Shown here one piece after another: positions 52,401 through 61,784 of a stretch of 64,000 nt of DNA. The stretch spans positions 5,848,501-5,912,500 of the forward strand of contig OZ004586.1 of NCBI GenBank assembly GCA_963924555.1. The letters are read 5' to 3'. Positions within the stretch are counted from its first letter, which is position 1. Each line of letters starts with the position of its first letter. Made by a program: the position numbers and the translations under genes. The notes beneath the pieces are model-generated. The model saw only the letters and a list, made by a program, of their open reading frames with translations, was not told where the DNA came from and did not search any database. This stretch comes from Crambe crambe (Eukaryota; Porifera; Demospongiae; Poecilosclerida; Crambeidae).

Positions 52401-54610
52401 TTAATATTCCGTCAAAGTCAAATGTTTAATAGGCTGTGGTGGCCAGGGTAACTAGCTACTACAGTAAGAGTGTCTGCATCAGCTGTGGTGCCAGAATGAG
52501 AAGATATATAGTGTGGAGCTTATGGCTCAGACTCACTCCAATAAAAATTCTGACTGGCATCGACTTATTACATTGGCTAACGGGTAGTGTGATATATGGC
52601 ATGCTCAGTGAAAGCACTCAACAAATAATGCAGTTAAAAAAATATTTTTAAAAATTCCTGGATCCATGGATCATGTTACTGTTGCCCACATGAATAGTTA
52701 CCCCTCTCATGGTAGATTTCACATCAGAGGCTTCAGAGCTAGCTCTGATCTGCCTGACTCTCATGCACAAGTGTGGGGGAGATGGTTAGAAGGATGCACC
52801 ATGCAAGGGAATGCACAAGTGTGGGGGAGACAGTTAGAAGGATGCACCTCTCCCATAATAAGATCACAAGATGTGAGATCTTTTCATTAGCCATCCCTGC
52901 ATGCTTATCAAGCACTTCATTTTCATACCATCAGTTAACTAAGTCACTCATGTCTATACTATAACACAGAGCTTATGATAACACGACATTTTCCAGCCAA
53001 TATATATGTCCGTTTTTTTTTATCAGGACAAAAATGCACACTGATGTAATGTCCAGTTAAATGCCTACACTTTGTGGGGACATCATGTCCGATCAATATC
53101 GATTTCTTATCATGAATATTAACATATAACAGATCACTTACAATATACAACAATTGTCTGCAGTTGAGACATCACTCCTGAAGCATCACACTGTATTTGT
53201 CTTCCATTGTCAGTCCTTGTAACATTAAAGGTGAAAGCTATGAATGTTGCATTAATTTCCGTTCTCTGGACCCCTTCCAACGGAGTTGCATTCTCCCGTA
53301 AAATTAGGTTTGCTGCCTCTCCCGCACTAGATGTGAAGCACAATATTTGAAGGGATTTGTCCTCAATTGCATCAAAGGGGCCATATATGCGTACCATCGG
53401 CTGCGCTATTGAGAAAATCAAAATTATCAAAAATTGGCTAGAAGTTTTAATTTTGATGCACAATTTATAATATGCACCATACACATACTTACTATCTACA
53501 AAAAGATCAAGCTATAGTCCATTAACTACTGTGTGAAAGTACCACCGAATTCACTATGATGGCTGCTTAATTGAAAGTCATATTTTTACTATGCACCTGA
53601 TAATGTGAGTATGACAAGTATGACAAGAAAAAACTAATAAAAGAGTTGACACACACACCACATGCTACACTAAAGCATTTATAGAGTCTCTAATACACAG
53701 TATATCAACTCTCCTTGCAGAAACTTTGTGCGTCATTAATGTTTAATTAAAAATAAAAAACATTCCTTTGATATCAAAATAGTCGGTATGTGTTTATAAC
53801 ACACAGCTTAGTTTAGTTTTTTGTCCCACAAAAATGAATCTGTGAAGATCTCTTTGATATTATCCCAATTTACTTTGCTCAATACTAGGGGTTGAAACAC
53901 TGAGGTACTACATTATATGGAACATTTCCTTGGAATCTAGTTAAAATGTTACACCCTTTTCCCATACTACTACTACTACTACTCAGTGATTGTTCATTGG
54001 AGCCTCGCAACACTGAACATGGCTGGTCTCAAGAAGTACAACTGGTAAAAGACAAGTTTAGAATTGCTTGGTTCAGAACATGACCTAACCTCAAGTAATC
54101 AGCTATATAGCTATATAGAAAACTATATAAAGTCAAAGGTTGAGAGTGATTCTATATACCATATTAATATATATTCATATTCATTCATCACCTAACATGT
54201 TAATTTGTGGTTATATATTTACTTTGCTCAAAGAATATTAGGCCATTAATAACATGCTAAGATGTGTCTTGAACTTGCAGGTGTATCTCATCCTGCTTGT
54301 TGTGCACATAGACTGATATGACGACAGACTTGTGACAACAGAAAAGCCACATGAAACAGTGAACTAGCTAGCTAAGTGGTTTAGAAGTACTCATTTTATT
54401 GGAGTGGATGTGCACCTAATAATCAGTGAGGAGAATAATAAGCTATCACTGGAGCAATGGTTTAGCAAGGAGTTTAGCTACTAGCCTGTACATAGCTAAA
54501 TGTGCAGTATCTAGCTATGTGTTAATAGCAAGTAGTTACTTACCAAACGTGGTTGTCAGCAGAAGCAAGGAGGGTATTAGGAGCAACAGTGAGTGTATGG
54601 AAGTACTCAT
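43435..54610 (-). CDS. Three-Ig-domain, probably GPI-anchored surface protein (gene A)
   Basis: Five exons: 54544-54610, 53142-53405, 49927-50193, 43568-43882 and 43435-43505. All junctions carry one spare nucleotide, as is usual for Ig exons, and join in frame to 327 aa. Exon 1 is a signal peptide (MSTSIHSLLLLIPSLLLLTT). Exon 2 is Ig-like (LQILCFTSSAG ... DNGRQIQCDASG, both cysteines present). Exon 3 is Ig-like but lacks the Cys pair (VSYTIEANP ... DAGEYRLSTTNEAGTA). Exon 4 is Ig-like with VYIDCQYDASPSG and SNYGTYQCALTNNVTG. Exon 5 is STVSSFTPIMVIMAALLLIL plus EL and a stop: a hydrophobic C-terminus without a cytoplasmic tail, fitting a GPI signal. Several NxT/S glycosylation sites are present. 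A cell-cell recognition or adhesion role is inferred only from architecture. The 6-kb third intron holds satellites and a Penelope-like element. Confidence 0.85.
44820..45115. repeat. Tandem repeat, unit about 60 bp
   Basis: About five imperfect units containing ATGTGTGGAATGGAATATTC and AATGGACCCATG, in intron 3 of Ig gene A. The apparent frame at 44747-45019 is only this repeat. Confidence 0.9.
45641..45671 (-). ncRNA. Hammerhead-ribozyme-like motif, left Penelope tail
   Basis: Minus strand CTGATGATGACTAC, loop TGTAAA, GTAGTC, GAAAC: the conserved CUGAUGA and GAAA cores flank a six-base-pair stem II. One extra nucleotide follows CUGAUGA, and stems I and III were not convincingly identified, so activity is uncertain. 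Hammerhead motifs are known in the terminal repeats of Penelope-like elements. Confidence 0.5.
45788..46683. mobile_element. 896-bp insertion inside the left Penelope copy
   Basis: Comparison with the intact right copy shows where the Penelope sequence is broken; ACT is present on both sides, suggesting a 3-bp target duplication. The insert ends are inverted-like (ATATCAAACTATTAG and CTAACTATTATTTATAT). It carries the dispersed repeat of 19235-19920 in reverse and a large hairpin at 46549-46665. Confidence 0.75.
46549..46665. repeat. GC-rich hairpin
   Basis: GGGATCTACCGTCTGTAGAA and its reverse complement close a roughly 117-bp palindrome, with CCCTCGCTACGCTCGGG at the tip. Confidence 0.85.
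47370..47400 (+). ncRNA. Hammerhead-ribozyme-like motif, right Penelope tail
   Basis: Same core as the left copy: CTGATGA (47370-47376), stem II GACTAC/GTAGTC, then GAAAC (47396-47400). It lies about 150 bp past the GIY-YIG stop codon, in the tail conserved between the two copies. Confidence 0.5.
48295..48560. repeat. Tandem repeat, unit about 29 bp
   Basis: Nine or so copies of CACACAAGGGAACTGTTTCC plus AACTCTT. Non-coding, in intron 3 of Ig gene A. Confidence 0.95.
48890..49215. repeat. Tandem repeat, unit about 125 bp, three copies
   Basis: Units contain GGTCGGAGGCTCCGCAATAG and TGTTCTAGAATAGAGTCAAT and ATTGACCTGAGCACTGCTGA. The second and third copies are almost identical. Confidence 0.9.
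50194..53141. other. Intron 2 of Ig gene A
   Basis: About 2.9 kb. It contains a two-copy repeat at 50540-50700 (CTACCTTGTGATCTT), a minisatellite at 51475-51695, a duplicated ACACCGAAAATGAAGAGTGC at 52092-52145 and a duplicated 34-bp unit (ACAAGTGTGGGGGAGA) at 52768-52850. No additional exon was recognised. Confidence 0.6.
51475..51695. repeat. Minisatellite, unit about 25 bp
   Basis: About nine copies of CTCTCCCCCTTGTTCCCAGG, strongly strand-asymmetric (pyrimidine-rich on plus). It produces long Pro/Leu-rich frames that are not genes. Confidence 0.95.
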
Positions 54611-54714
54611 GGTTGTGACTGCGATCTTCGAAGTCTCTAGATCCTTAATAGCAGCAGAACTGAAGGCGTGTCTGATCTGAGAGCGTATAATAGTTGACTC
54701 AACCCGACTGCGCA

Positions 54715-54810
54715 TGCGTAATATTATGGCTCAGACTATGGCTATAATAATAGCCATAGTCTGATGTCGTAATATTCCAAATACATAATGGCGTAATATT
54801 ATGGCTATAA
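54715..54810. repeat. Fold-back sequence upstream of Ig gene A
   Basis: GACTATGGCTATAATA and ATAGCCATAGTC form an inverted repeat, and AATATTATGGCT recurs at 54719 and 54795. It lies about 105 bp upstream of the Ig gene A start codon, within its likely promoter. Confidence 0.65.
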
Positions 54811-54841
54811 TGGCTCAGAAAACTGGATTTTAACAGAGCCA

Positions 54842-55650
54842 ATGATCTCATCGCTGGATCAGTTCCAAGGTGAACTCGGCAAGAAAATCCTAAACCTTCC
54901 AAAACATCACTCCAATCTCATCCCACTAGTTGCACTCCAGTGGCCTACTATGAGACTTCGTATCCTTCACCGCAAGATCAGTTTCCTCTGGCGTCTCCTA
55001 CACCCCAAAAAGGTGTCCATCAGTGTGGAGGTATTCAACTGTCTGAGGGAGAAAGATTCTGAGCCACTAGTGATTCAGCAGTGCAAGTTCCTGGAGCAGG
55101 TTTATAAGACCAATCTGACAGAAGTTATTTTGCAGCAAGAAGAGAATTTTGAAAATCATCTCACCCTGAGAGCAGTTAAAGACAAACTCCAGGCTGCTGA
55201 TCGTGACTACATTTGGTCCCTAGTGTCTTCACGTGAGAACCTTGCTGCTCTCTCCCGTGATATTAGTTGGATGAGACTATGGGATGAGGCCAGGGAGCAA
55301 GGTATTCGAGGCGCCAGGGCAATTGCCACAGTCCTTCGCGTTATCACCATCCCAGTGTTCACAGATGACTTTGCCTGTCCTGTGTGCGGGCACAAGTACG
55401 GCAGGAGCAACCTTCCTGCGGACCACATCACCAAGGTTCACCTCGGCTGCGAACTCAAGCACCTGCTGCACCTTCTCACAACTCCTTGCGAGGAAACCTT
55501 TGAAAAGGCACTATCACTTAGAACAATATTGCACACAACTCTATAGCAAGTTATTGTATCATGTCACATCATAAGCCTGGTTATTTCATATTATGTTCTC
55601 TCTGTATGTATCCCTTGCGGGCTTTACAATGAAATTTTTGAAATTTTTGT
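54842..55650 (+). mobile_element. 5'-truncated LINE (C-terminal part of reverse transcriptase ORF)
   Basis: A single open frame (54842-55546, 234 aa) contains FQGELGKKILNLPKHHSNLI, LQWPTMRLRILHRKISFL and, near the end, the zinc knuckle CPVCGHKYGRSNLPADHITKVH. This is the post-RT region of invertebrate non-LTR retrotransposons (GKRILxLPK..; ALxWPxM), ending in a C-x2-C-xn-H-x3-H finger. RT catalytic motifs are absent, so the copy is dead on arrival. The 3' end is probably the A/T-rich stretch before 55650. It separates the Ig gene A promoter from the RNF212-like gene. Confidence 0.75.
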
Positions 55651-55656
55651 TAAAAG

Positions 55657-56916
55657 TTATCTACCACTCCTATTCAATAGACCAACAGGTGGTCTCGAAT
55701 TCATTGGTTTCAAACTCATTGGTAAAGCTGATCTTGAACTTGTAGACATTGGAGGCCTCAAACTTGTAGACATTGGAGGCCTCAAACTTGTAGACATTGG
55801 AGGCCTCATACTTGTAGACATCGGAGGCCTTAAACTTGTAGATATCGGAGGCCTTGAACTCATAGGCAAAGGTGGCCTTAAACTAACAGGCACAGGAGTA
55901 GTGATGAGTGGTCTTGCTCTCAGTTGAAGAGATGGAGGATGAGCAGTAAACTGATGAGGAGAAATAGATGAAGTACCATGTTGAAGGCGAGCCTGTGGCG
56001 AATTTCGTATGGGAGGAGTCTGTAGAGCAGTAGGGACATACGGTTTCAGTAGAGGAGCTCTTATCTGAGGTGGCTGGGGTGGCAGGTTTTGAGGTGTGGA
56101 TCGAGTGGAGCAAAGAAGTGGAGAGGGTTTGCTACAAGAAGAACCTGCTGTTGGGGTAGTTCTGGCACTGTAGGGTGTACCATTAGTGCCTCTCATTTCC
56201 TTTTGAACGTGGGCTCTGAATAACTGAGAGTTCTGTGCACCGATACTTTTATTGCTCATTATACCGATGGTGCTCCTGGGGCTTGATCCCTGCTGCATTG
56301 GCGTTATCCTACCAGACTGTGAGGGTGTTCTTCGATCCACATCCATGACAAAATCTTGGCCAGCGACTACAGGTCCGGGCATCTGAGCATGCATCTGACT
56401 CTGTTGTCTATCTAGTTCAACCAATTCACCAAGGAAAGCTCCAATTTCATCTGGACTGAAATCAATCCTTTTTACAGCTGTAGGTTGGATCCCATACTTG
56501 GAACAAAGTGTATTATATATCTGTTCCAAAAGAGGCAAGTATTTTTCTGTCTTCTCCCTGTGTAGCTTAGCAGCTATGATATCCTCAATCAGCTTCTTTC
56601 TTATTCTTCCTTCCACCCTTCGTCTTCTATGAAGCTTTTGGAAGTTATCAACCTCAACAATCTTCTGCAGTAAAGCACTTGGATCTTTGAAGTAAAAGGC
56701 AACATCAGAACTCAGTTTTTCTCCTTGGTTCAAGTTGACAACTGAACAGAGTTTTTTGCAGTCATAACAGTAGCCACTTTGTGCTGGCTTTGGAATTGGT
56801 GCTTTAGCCAGGCAGTCGTTGCAGACAAAATGTCCGCAGCTGGTGAGAAAAATGGTAGTGAGAGTAATGGGCGCTGTAGAAGAGAAGCAATTACCACATC
56901 TGACCCACCACTCCAT
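55657..56916 (-). CDS. RNF212: RNF212/Zip3-family RING protein
   Basis: Single exon, 419 aa, start ATG at 56916. Residues about 7-55 form a RING: RCGNCFSS ... FLTSCGHFVCNDC ... YCYDCKKLC. The next segment (VAFYFKDPSALLQKIVEVDN) matches the FFK-P segment that follows the RING in RNF212, RNF212B and Zip3/ZHP proteins, then a charged coiled coil (KLHRRRRVEGRIRKKLIED). The C-terminal half is Ser/Pro-rich with about six copies of an eight-residue unit (LRPPMSTS) near 365-405. The family acts as SUMO/ubiquitin ligases that stabilise crossover-designated recombination sites in meiosis. The lack of introns could indicate retroposition, but the intact frame argues that it is functional. RNF212 versus RNF212B orthology cannot be decided here. 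Confidence 0.72.
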   Translation of the reverse strand: MEWWVRCGNCFSSTAPITLTTIFLTSCGHFVCNDCLAKAPIPKPAQSGYCYDCKKLCSVVNLNQGEKLSSDVAFYFKDPSALLQKIVEVDNFQKLHRRRRVEGRIRKKLIEDIIAAKLHREKTEKYLPLLEQIYNTLCSKYGIQPTAVKRIDFSPDEIGAFLGELVELDRQQSQMHAQMPGPVVAGQDFVMDVDRRTPSQSGRITPMQQGSSPRSTIGIMSNKSIGAQNSQLFRAHVQKEMRGTNGTPYSARTTPTAGSSCSKPSPLLCSTRSTPQNLPPQPPQIRAPLLKPYVPTALQTPPIRNSPQARLQHGTSSISPHQFTAHPPSLQLRARPLITTPVPVSLRPPLPMSSRPPISTSLRPPMSTSMRPPMSTSLRPPMSTSLRPPMSTSSRSALPMSLKPMNSRPPVGLLNRSGR

Positions 56917-57075
56917 ATATATATCTAGCTCTATATCGTTAAGACAGCTGGCTATTAGCGACCCTTTACCCTACAACATTCAATCTTAATAATAATTATT
57001 TTAATGATTTCAGGGTAAGCTTACTTTGATGATGCTAAGGACATAAAAATTAACTGATGAAAAAAAAAATTGAAC

Positions 57076-60000
57076 TTAGACACTTGTTTCAGTATGAGAT
57101 AAACTAGCTATAGATACTCTGCTGCTGGAAACTCTGCTGTTGTTCTCACGGTGAAAGCCCTGAGCTGTGCTTGGGCGTGAGTTATCTCCGGTCTTGTTTT
57201 GTCGATCATATATCGTCTGTGATTGGACACGCTGTGGGGGAACTCTTGAAGATGCAGAGGGAGGGGAGCTTTGCTGGGACGGAGAGTGGGAGTGGGAGAG
57301 ATGCACTGAGCCATTGGAGTTCTGTTGGATGAGTGAAGCCCTGGGACTCTGCTGACAGTTCACCTACAGACATGTAGAGTGGAACCCCTGATAAACTTCT
57401 CAACAAAGGACAATCCATACAAAATAACCTCTGAAAGAGGACATTGTACAAAAGACAGAAGGTTGGGTCCCAAATGTTAGAGGTTTCATTGTGAATTTAA
57501 CATCAACAACGGAGCCATTAAGAATGACAAACAGTTTGCTTTTCTACCTCCTTCTTGCATTGGGGCCTTTTCAGGATAAAAGCACACATTTCTCAAAACA
57601 TCTAAAAAATAAACTTGCTTTCAGAATCGTACTCATGCCATCAAAACTAACAGCTTTTGAAACAATAATTTGGCCACTTTCTCATGGTGGGATTAAGGGA
57701 AGGGATCTATGTACGTAGGTTGATGAAACATGCACATCACTCAAGAGATCTCAGCATACCTGTCCTATGAACTCCAGTCTAATAACTAAGACTGATTGTA
57801 AGATCACGTGTACGTACCTTTGTCAAGGAGGCCATTCTTTCCAGCTGATGGTACTTTTGATGGGATCTCTCCATCTCTTGTTGCTTCTTTCGTAGAGATT
57901 TATACTTTGTAGTTAATTTATCGCACTTCCTCTCAGCCCGAAGACATCTAAGACAGTAAAAAGTGTGCAAGATCATGACCATTACAGGTACTAAATTTAG
58001 CGATTTTTACAACTTTTGTGAGCAGCAGATGTACCCACAGATTCACTATTGGCCCATGCCCTCACATTCAAGGGGATTGAACTTTGAATTAATTATACCA
58101 TATTTCCACGATCAGACAGCATGGCTACTCATTCCGCTGGAGAGGGAGGCTACAATTTGAGAGAGGCCACTAAATGTGGGTGGCAACTATTACTTAATTG
58201 TTGAAGAGCGTTAGTAGTCATCTTCTCTTTTTAGCAGCTTCACAGAGTCTCTTGATGGCTTTTGGCTTTCCAGAAAGCATGTAAACGCAGTTCCAAACCA
58301 ACTCTGATGGACTTGTACACATGATGGCCACAAATAACACCATGAACAGTATCTACCATGAACAACACTGTCTATACTGCTATTTATCTAATAACAACAA
58401 TGGTAACGAACAACATGAGCTTCAGCTGTATAGCAGGCCACCAAACACATGTGATACAGGAGGATCTTGCTACTATTTGGAGAGGCTACTAAATGGGGGC
58501 GGCGTCTGATCGTAGGTCTAGGTCTCTGTCTCTATATTACATGACGAGGGCTCTTAGAGACCATAAACACCAAGGTTGATAACTGACTTGTACCACAGAA
58601 ACCACCACCACATACCTTTCTTCAACATGAAGGAGCTTGGTCTGAGCATCCAGTGCCACCTGCTCTGACTGTCTGAGGGAGAGTCTCAAGTTGCTCTCAC
58701 TCTCCCTGAGGGCTTCCATGGCCACTGAATGCTCCTCTATCTGTTGAATTAACTTTGCTATAGTCAGCTCATACACCTCCACTGAGTCAGTGTCTTCATC
58801 AGAGTCTTTTCTGACCTACACAAGTTTATATACATCATTTAAAATTGGCATGCATGTACATAAAACAAGAAATCCATACCAGTAACTGCAGCTGATTGTG
58901 GAGTACTTCCAAAGCTTCCATCCCAGCTGGTGTGTCCTGAAGTATAGCAGGAGACACAACCCCAACGTCTAGACACACAAAAATTGAAAGACAAATGTAC
59001 CGATCCCCACCCAACTCAATAGTCACATGTCATATTGGTATGTAGAGCTAGAATTAATAACTCCATGGTTTGTCTAGTCCAACTGGATCTGTTCTAATAG
59101 CTGTCAGTGATGTTACATGTAAATAGGAGCTATTTAAAAATTTACACAATAGAGAATTTTGAATGAGCAAAAGCACCTTCTTCCCTATGAACCAGATACA
59201 CATGTAGCTCACTCAATTGGAGTATTAGTAGATGTAGCTAGGTAGACATCACTGACAATATTGAAAGTACTTTGCTATCTGATATCAACAATAGGCTCAA
59301 TTTAGTTACGCAGCCAGCCACTCTTCCTTCAACTTCCACACAAGAACTAATTGAGGATACACAGAAAGGCTAGGGCAATTCGACAAACTGGAATGCATTA
59401 TTTTAGAAACTGAAAATTGTTTCAGGTTATTCCAGGAAGCTTTTAATGATATATTTATGATGCACACCAGCATATGAAAAACAAACTTCAGCTTTCCCAT
59501 GAAAAACATGATGAATAAAGGCATGCATACACACATACATACATACATACATACAATGAGTACTGGCTCTCCCAAGTAGCCATTAAGTGTGATGATCCCT
59601 TACCATCTGTGATGTGATAGGTTTGATTGACAAAGTCCTCTTTCAGCTGTGAAATTGATTCTCTCTATTAGGAATAATGATATTGTGGTTCCCTTGATCA
59701 TTTGCTATATCAGCTCTAACTTTCTCAACTCTTGGACCAAATTTCACATCTAAAATACGATTACTCCATGACATTCTACGGTTTTTGAAATTTGAAAATT
59801 GGGCAAGAATTGAGAAATAGAATGAATGATCAAGGGATAAGTGAACGCAAATAGATTTTAATAACAATGATCAGACTCATGTCTAGCCCTACATTAGTTT
59901 ATATGCTGACCACTTGTGATCACAAGTGGTTTTGGGAAGGTAATAGTTTGCAAACAATTAATTACGGTTGTTTAACTTTGGGAAGTAAGTAGGAGAAAAA

Positions 60001-61784
60001 CCGACTGACCTCTGATGAGAATCCAGAGTCTCTGCAAGAGTGTGCACTACTGTGGTGCCTTTTGCCCGTTCTTGGCAGAGTGGCTAGGTGCTCCACACTA
60101 CTGTAGAAATACACACCATTACAAATTTATGGTCATTTCATATTGAATTTCATGCCTATAATTAATAATCATTTGAACAATTGATATGTATGGGGAGGTT
60201 TAGCAGTGACAAAAATGTGGATGCATAATATTGCAATACAACTACATAGTCATTCATGACTACACTTGAGATAGTTGTATGATATTTGTTGACTGGTAGC
60301 CGAATCATGTCCCAAATATTATGATTCAAGGCTAGCTGCTCAGTTAATGATGCTGATTGAATAATTCGAACTAATTGTTATCTTTTAGGAAGTAGTAATC
60401 TTGTTGGGTGGTACAGTGAGTAAATTTTGTCAGGTGAAACTTTCATGGCTTTGAAAAATTAATGCACATAAACAAGATAATTATGGTTCTCATGATGCTA
60501 TGCAGCACATAACCATGTATGATTACATGTATGATTTAATTTGTCAGTCTCACCAAAGTGAGAGGGTTCATGCACTTACACAGGTCATGAGGCCCATTCT
60601 CACATCAAAAATCTTTCATGTACTTATGCCCATGGTCTCTTAACCACACTAGAAGTAATGGCTTGGCCATTCAATCTCTCAAGCATACATTCTGTCTTCA
60701 TCACGTTCTAGATTACTGATCATGAGTTGACCTAGATACTGAGTTTAGAGTTTAGATACTCAGTTTACTACACCTTTGCCAATATGGGGGAGATAAGGAT
60801 GTAAACAAACCAACCAAGTTTGGTTATCACATGTCCTCATGCTAGAGAGTAAGAGTGATATCACCACAAGTGGTAACCCTTTCCCACACTTAGTTTTGTG
60901 ATCTGAGCACCTAATGTTTGATCTGTACCACACAAAAGATAAAGAGCATAAGGGAAATCTGAACATGGTACTAAAATACTAATGATGGAGTTTGTTGTGA
61001 TACCTACAAGTTGAGTTCTTTAGCTACTAAGTCTAGAAGACATTATGGAGTCATGAAGTTGGTGAAGCATCATATCTTGTAATGCAAGTGCTCCTACACT
61101 TCTGTGAATAGAATACTGTCAGCATGTACTAAGTTATAGTTCCTTGATAGTAAAGGTGCAGATATGTACATACGTAATGCACAATACTGTACAATACAGA
61201 TCATGTCTGGAGGTCCAGTGGTCTGGTGGACCAGGTCCAGAGGTCCAGTGGACTAGGTGGTGTACTACGCTGTGCTGTGGTCTACCTGCATAATTATGTG
61301 GTTCGGGTTCCTTTTGTTTTTGAGACAGTTATGCAAGAGTCTTGCATTAAAAAGTACACTGTGCACAGTTACATCCATCCCTAATTCTCATCCTTGCTAA
61401 ATTAGGAACGGATAATGATTTAAGAAGCCCACTTTGACATATCATGAAAATTGTTACACTGTAGGCCACAGTAGAGAGCTCAAGGTTTTATGAATAATGA
61501 TAATGATTTGATTGTGGGTTGATCAGTTCCTAGTACTTCACTGCAGCTCACAGATATTTGTGCTAGTCTCTGGGTGCCACATAATTTCCATGGCATCTCT
61601 GGGTGCCACATAATTTTCATGGCAGTCTGGCTTCACCAAAATTATGATTGTGGGTTGATGACTAACCCTCCCTAATCATCATAATTGTTACAGCTGCTGG
61701 TTGTGCTCACCTTGAAGGGGATTTAGGAGGCTCTGAGGTCTGTCTGTGAATGTTTATCAGGTCACCTGCACTCAAAGAGTTTGG
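57076..61784 (-). CDS. Coiled-coil protein, C-terminal seven exons
   Basis: Exons 61711-61784, 60010-60100, 59604-59646, 58880-58968, 58616-58815, 57818-57947 and 57076-57363, all in phase (304 aa to the stop). Order of features: Ser-rich part with DSGFSSELKEDFVNQTYHI; a helix GMEALEVLHNQLQLL; a strong coiled coil from VYELTIAKLIQQIEEHSVAM through LRLSLRQSEQVALDAQTKLL to KCDKLTTKYKSLRKKQQEME; then a Ser-rich disordered tail ending SLSHTETSV. Earlier exons must lie above 61784 or outside the window. The YELTIAKLIQQ start and following heptads faintly recall TACC domains, but this is too weak to name it. The stop is 160 bp upstream of the RNF212-like start. Confidence 0.65.
57378..57492. mobile_element. 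MITE of the CAGTGRAACC group
   Basis: Left end GAGTGGAACCCCTGATAAAC and right end TAGAGGTTTCATTG, degenerate inverted repeats with the same phrase content (AACTTCTCAACAAAGGACAA) as the elements at 21116 and 41523. It starts about 15 bp upstream of the coiled-coil gene's last exon. Confidence 0.55.

Noticed and set aside
55207..55574. Other frames over the LINE fragment
   Set aside because: The 54842-55546 frame carries the LINE motifs; the rest are shadows.
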